26,940 nt of DNA, taken from contig CBDBJK010000019.1 in the NCBI GenBank assembly GCA_965206395.1, forward strand, positions 1-26,940, read 5' to 3'. The position numbers and the translations under genes were made by a program. Origin of the DNA: CBDBJK01 sp965206395. GTDB lineage: Bacteria > Chloroflexota > Dehalococcoidia > Lucifugimonadales > CATOSD01. This document shows, one piece after another, positions 24,257-26,940 of the stretch. Below the pieces are notes generated by a model. The model saw nothing but the letters and a program-made list of their open reading frames with translations, searched no databases and had not been told where the DNA came from. The first letter of the stretch is position 1. Each line of letters opens with the position of its first letter.

Positions 24257-24640
24257 CGCAAGCTCTGCCTGAGCGACCGCTGCATTGGCTGATGCGATCT
24301 GTTGCTCGGCATTCAAGATTTCTGCCTCGCTGATCGATCTGTGCAGTCGAAAAACAACAGCGCCTCTGTCTAATTCGGACCCTTCCGGGGCGATATAAGT
24401 GAGCACTCCATTGCCGCCTGACGTTATCTGAACACTGTCTCCATATTCAAGAATTCCGTCAAGGTCCTTAAATGTTCGAAGATCTTTGCGAATGAGGACC
24501 GCAGTAGCGAACTCAGTGGCAAGATTATCGTCCCCGTTATTCGGAAAGACAAGGACGCCACTGTTAAATAGCACCAGGGACAAGAACCCAAGACCGACCA
24601 GCAGTACGAATACGAGAACAGCGATCCGGGGCTTAGTCAT
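24257..24640 (-). pseudogene. Efflux periplasmic adaptor (HlyD/MacA type), 5' part
   Basis: This is the N terminus of the interrupted adaptor. An anchor or signal segment (IAVLVFVLLVGLGFLSLVLF) is followed by a barrel-sandwich (lipoyl-like) half with VLIRKDLRTFKDLDGILEYG, VQITSGGNGVLTYIAPEGSE and LDRGAVVFRLH. The first helical repeat comes next (EQQIASANAAVAQAELAL), where the IS5 element enters; past the junction the frame stops within the element after GIL. ATG 24640 has GGAGGAG about 13 bases upstream, longer than ideal. It is the third gene of the efflux operon, 72 bases after the first of the two lipoprotein genes. Confidence 0.82.
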
Positions 24641-24712
24641 GATGCTCTGATGACTCCTCCACAGAAAAGTGATTGAGAATCCATGTGCAACAACTGCTAT
24701 CGATCAACCTCA

Positions 24713-25378
24713 TCACTGTCCAGATTTCCCAGCGCCAAAGACAAGTTCGTTGCACAAATCGAAACCTCTTTCCACTTTAGCGTTCGCTCCTTTGAGAACT
24801 TGTTTCACCTCACCCATGCCTGCTCGCGGGTCGTCTGAAAAATCTGGATCTGGAACATCAATTCCTTCATCTCGAAGACACTGAGCAAATGCCAACAGGC
24901 CGTCCTGAAGCTCTATTTCATCCTCTGGCGCTTCCTTTTCTGAAAAGGTAGCTCCTTCTAGCAAATGCAGACACTCTTCAAGGGCCTTGGAGGATCTACC
25001 ACTCTTGGGTTCCTGGCCAATAGCCTGTTTGATAGCCCCCCAATCAATTGATCCATCGGCATTCAATTCTGGATCGGGGACATCAAGCCCATGATCTCTC
25101 ATGCACACCGTGAAATCCGTGGTAATCTCTTCGTCCGTCAGTTCATCAGTATTCGTGTTCCTGTCTGATATGTTTGTGTCTGCTTCCGAGGCCGATTTCA
25201 CCGGCGTGTCAGACTGCGGATTAGAAGGCCCCGCTGACTTGATAGGGGGCTTAACTACCTTGGAATCATCTACCTGCGCAACACCGGAACTGGCTTGACC
25301 AGAACCCGAACACGCGGGCAAAATCAGCACTGCCAACATAAGTGCGAGGCCAAGAATCAGTTGCCTATCGTATCGCAT
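24713..25378 (-). CDS. Lipoprotein with two Cys-pair domains (copy A)
   Basis: This 221-residue protein has a lipoprotein signal: RQLILGLALMLAVLILPAC, lipobox LPAC with C23. A disordered linker rich in Ser, Asp, Thr and Pro follows. Two homologous domains come next, each with CMRDHGLDVPDP or CLRDEGIDVPDP and a second Cys 42-44 residues later (C92/C136 and C167/C209), so one disulphide per domain is likely. It should be anchored outside the cytoplasmic membrane. ATG 25378 is chosen for the lipoprotein signal and the GGAGAAAGT before it; the frame is open 82 codons further upstream. It precedes the adaptor, ATPase and permease genes and is probably part of that export system. Related CMRxxGVxxPDP proteins occur in Actinobacteria. 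Confidence 0.8.
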   Translation of the reverse strand: MRYDRQLILGLALMLAVLILPACSGSGQASSGVAQVDDSKVVKPPIKSAGPSNPQSDTPVKSASEADTNISDRNTNTDELTDEEITTDFTVCMRDHGLDVPDPELNADGSIDWGAIKQAIGQEPKSGRSSKALEECLHLLEGATFSEKEAPEDEIELQDGLLAFAQCLRDEGIDVPDPDFSDDPRAGMGEVKQVLKGANAKVERGFDLCNELVFGAGKSGQ

Positions 25379-25448
25379 ACTTTCTCCAATGACGCTGGCA
25401 GGGATTGCCACAGAGACGTTGAGCCAACAGCCGGAACCAAGAAATCTA

Positions 25449-26106
25449 TTACCTTCCTGAAGTTCCGGTGCCGAAGACAAGTTCGGCGCACGACTCAACA
25501 CCTTCTTCCACTCTAGAGTTAGCCCCAGCAAGACCCTGTATGATCGAAGCCATGGCTGCTCGTGGGCCATCTGAAAAATCAGGGTCTGGGACATCAAATC
25601 CTTCGTCTCGAAGACACTGAACAAATGTCAAAAGGTTGTCCTCAAGTTCTACCAGGTCCTCCCCTGTAGGCTGTGCAGCAAAGGTGGCTCTTTCGAGTAA
25701 AGGCAAGCAGTCTTCCAGCGCATTGAAGACTCTCTCCTGCCCAAGCTCTCCTTGCAGAGGCGCGATGCTCTGTCTGAGAGCCACCAGATCAACGGATCCA
25801 TCGGCATTCATTACGGGGTCTGGGATATTCAGTCCCTGTTCTCTAAGGCACTCCGTGAAAAGCGTGGTAATCTCCTCGTCAGTTAGTTCGGCAGTGTTCG
25901 TGTTCCCATCAGATGTATTCACTTTCCGAGGCTGATTGCTCAGATGTGTCGGTCTGGGCTGCTGGTTCGGCAGGAGTCTCGGCTGTCTGAGAAACATCTA
26001 TTTCGGCAACACCGGCACTGGACTCATCAGAACTGGAACACACGGACAAAAACAGCGCCGCCAGTAGAAGCACGAGGCCAAGAATTAGCCGCCTATCGTA
26101 TCGCAT
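25449..26106 (-). pseudogene. Lipoprotein with two Cys-pair domains (copy B), frameshifted
   Basis: This is a paralogue of the next gene downstream. It starts MRYDRRLILGLVLLLAALFL at ATG 26106, behind GGAGGG. The lipobox is weaker (LSVC, Val at -1). The linker frame ends SEQSASESEYI and stops. The domain frame continues VNTSDGNTNTAELTDEEITT into two domains with CLREQGLNIPDP and CLRDEGFDVPDP, each with a second Cys. One extra base near plus 25915-25925 accounts for the break. If it is real, the protein is lost or made only as a leader fragment; if it is an error, the operon encodes two intact lipoproteins. The two copies share most residues at the start and in the domains, so this is a tandem duplication. 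Confidence 0.8.
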
Positions 26107-26172
26107 GTTCCCTCCAACAAGGCTGGCAGGGCAGGCCACATAGACATTAAGCCAGCCCCTGCAATCGAGCAA

Positions 26173-26579
26173 TTTTGCAGTCGTCCTTCTATCATTCTAC
26201 TAATGAAACCAGGAGGGGACAACACAAGTCGGGAATCCCTCCATCCGCACGGGGCCTATCCTAATCTGGTAACGGTTATAGATTCGACTGCACGGTAATA
26301 TTGAAGTGCAGCGGTTGCGGCCTTGGCCTTCTCTGAGACGTTGCCGACTCTCTCTTAACTCGGCCTCATAACTGTACACAGTATTGGGTCCACTTCTGTC
26401 AAGAGCACGACATCAATTTCCTAGCATACGGTACGGTCTGCGGTGGGCTGCTCTCGGAGCGATATCTGGGGGAGCCTGAGCCTGGCTGGGCTGCGCTAAA
26501 TACAGCCAGCTTGCGCAAAACATGGCTACTCCGCTCTCGCTGCTAGCGCTTGGATCGACATATATCAATATAAGAGTTG
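26173..26579. other. Intergenic region between the efflux operon and the right-end genes
   Basis: About 400 bases lie between divergent transcription units: the lipoprotein operon on the minus strand and the small ORF on the plus strand. They must hold the efflux operon promoter, but I cannot place it with confidence. A 67-codon minus-strand frame near 26413-26616 lacks a ribosome-binding site and looks random. Confidence 0.4.
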
Positions 26580-26585
26580 TATAAT
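26580..26585 (+). promoter_or_regulatory. Consensus -10 box directly upstream of the 46-aa ORF
   Basis: A perfect TATAAT is followed after five bases by ATG 26591, so transcription would begin at or next to the start codon. A -35-like TCGACA lies 19 bases upstream, a longer spacing than ideal. Confidence 0.45.
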
Positions 26586-26590
26586 AGACG

Positions 26591-26731
26591 ATGGAAGGCC
26601 CAAATTCACATTTCAAAGATGATGATCGTGTCCGCCCATATGCAACGCACGGGCAAATTGGTTGTAGACAAGTTGTTATGGGAAATAATGGTTTGAAGAA
26701 TGCTTATTTATTACGACCGAGGAGGATCTGA
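26591..26731 (+). CDS. Small protein, possibly leaderless and coupled to the next gene
   Basis: A 46-codon frame, MEGPNSHFKDDDRVRPYATH onward, contains GQIGCRQVVMGNNGLKNAYL and ends LRPRRI. There is no ribosome-binding site; the ATG is six bases after a consensus TATAAT, so translation would have to be leaderless. Its last codons contain the GAGGAGG that serves the next gene, and its stop is two bases before that ATG, so the two are tightly linked. I do not recognise a family. It could instead be a regulatory leader rather than a functional protein. Confidence 0.4.
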   Translation: MEGPNSHFKDDDRVRPYATHGQIGCRQVVMGNNGLKNAYLLRPRRI

Positions 26732-26733
26732 GA

Positions 26734-26940
26734 ATGGCTACCACAATAGCGGGCGAGACATATTTGGGACAGGAGCTAGTTAGTGAACTGTCTCCGTCAG
26801 GTGACGTTACTCTATATCTGTGGCCCATGAGGTGCCTAAAGACTAAAATAGGAGGCCCAACCTTCGGGATCGATGTAAAAGGCGTAGAGGTTCTACGGTT
26901 TGACTGTCATGGTGCCCCCGGTCATTGGCATGACCGTGGA
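26734..26940 (+). CDS. Unknown protein, N-terminal part
   Basis: An open frame of 69 codons runs off the right edge: MATTIAGETYLGQELVSELS, then LYLWPMRCLKTKIGGPTFGI, then VEVLRFDCHGAPGHWHDRG. GAGGAGG precedes ATG 26734. The FDCH-x-APGHWH stretch, with two or three His and one Cys close together, is a striking signature that could bind metal. I believe similar sequences exist as short uncharacterised (DUF-type) proteins, but I cannot name the family with certainty. Confidence 0.7.
   Translation, partial: MATTIAGETYLGQELVSELSPSGDVTLYLWPMRCLKTKIGGPTFGIDVKGVEVLRFDCHGAPGHWHDRG

Noticed and set aside
26413..26616. 67-codon minus-strand frame
   Set aside because: No ribosome-binding site, random-looking composition, and it overlaps the start of the plus-strand promoter and small ORF.
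1..26940. tRNA, rRNA and riboswitch genes
   Set aside because: I found no T-loop-like motif with a matching cloverleaf, no rRNA signature and no recognisable riboswitch core; short degenerate ones could be missed by eye.

Overview
This 27 kb window looks like chromosomal DNA of a moderately GC-rich, free-living bacterium. The gene content fits a Chloroflexota (Dehalococcoidia / SAR202-like) lineage: three class III (CaiB/BaiF) CoA transferases, an enoyl-CoA hydratase-family protein, an amidohydrolase, a quinone-oxidoreductase-like MDR, an exported NHL-repeat protein with a DUF11-like domain, and an efflux adaptor with a peptidoglycan-binding-like domain. The lineage is inferred from gene content; there is no rRNA or other marker gene here.

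Layout. 1-297 (-): start of an exported Asp-box (BNR-like) protein that runs off the left edge. 543-1247 (+): ComF-type phosphoribosyltransferase. 1598-3490 (-): pentapeptide-repeat protein and a metal-dependent amidohydrolase. 3555-4803: IS630-family element 1, with TA duplication and inverted repeats. 4856-6554 (+): tandem pair of SAM methyltransferases, then a 65-aa coiled-coil/TM protein, the 3' scar of a third methyltransferase copy and a small membrane protein (-). 7402-9383 (+): enoyl-CoA hydratase-like protein plus CoA transferase, a tight two-gene operon. 9823-13676 (+): a large secreted NHL-repeat protein (12 repeats, then DUF11-like and C-terminal domains), broken by a 10-bp tandem duplication and by IS630-family element 2 (12428-13320). 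13778-18906 (-): metallophosphoesterase, two CoA transferases, a frameshifted quinone oxidoreductase and a C-terminally truncated homoserine-acetyltransferase-like hydrolase. 19433-26106 (-): a MacB-like efflux operon of two paralogous lipoproteins, an HlyD/MacA-type adaptor (interrupted by an IS5-group element at 23051-24252), an ABC ATPase and an FtsX/MacB permease. 26591-26940 (+): a possibly leaderless 46-aa ORF and the start of an unknown protein running off the right edge.

The main theme is gene disruption that can be read back exactly. Removing each IS together with one target-site copy restores an open frame in both interrupted genes. Six frame breaks (two transposases, the NHL protein, the MDR, the adaptor C terminus and one lipoprotein) all fall in the same +1 class. 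That points either to a shared insertion-type sequencing or assembly artefact, or to genuine slippage in a decaying accessory region. The most unusual biology is the efflux operon: its adaptor has two separate 26-residue (78-bp) tandem repeat arrays, and it is preceded by two paralogous lipoproteins, each made of two copies of a Cys-pair domain with a C-[LM]-R-[DE]-x-G-[LIF]-[DN]-[VI]-P-D-P motif.
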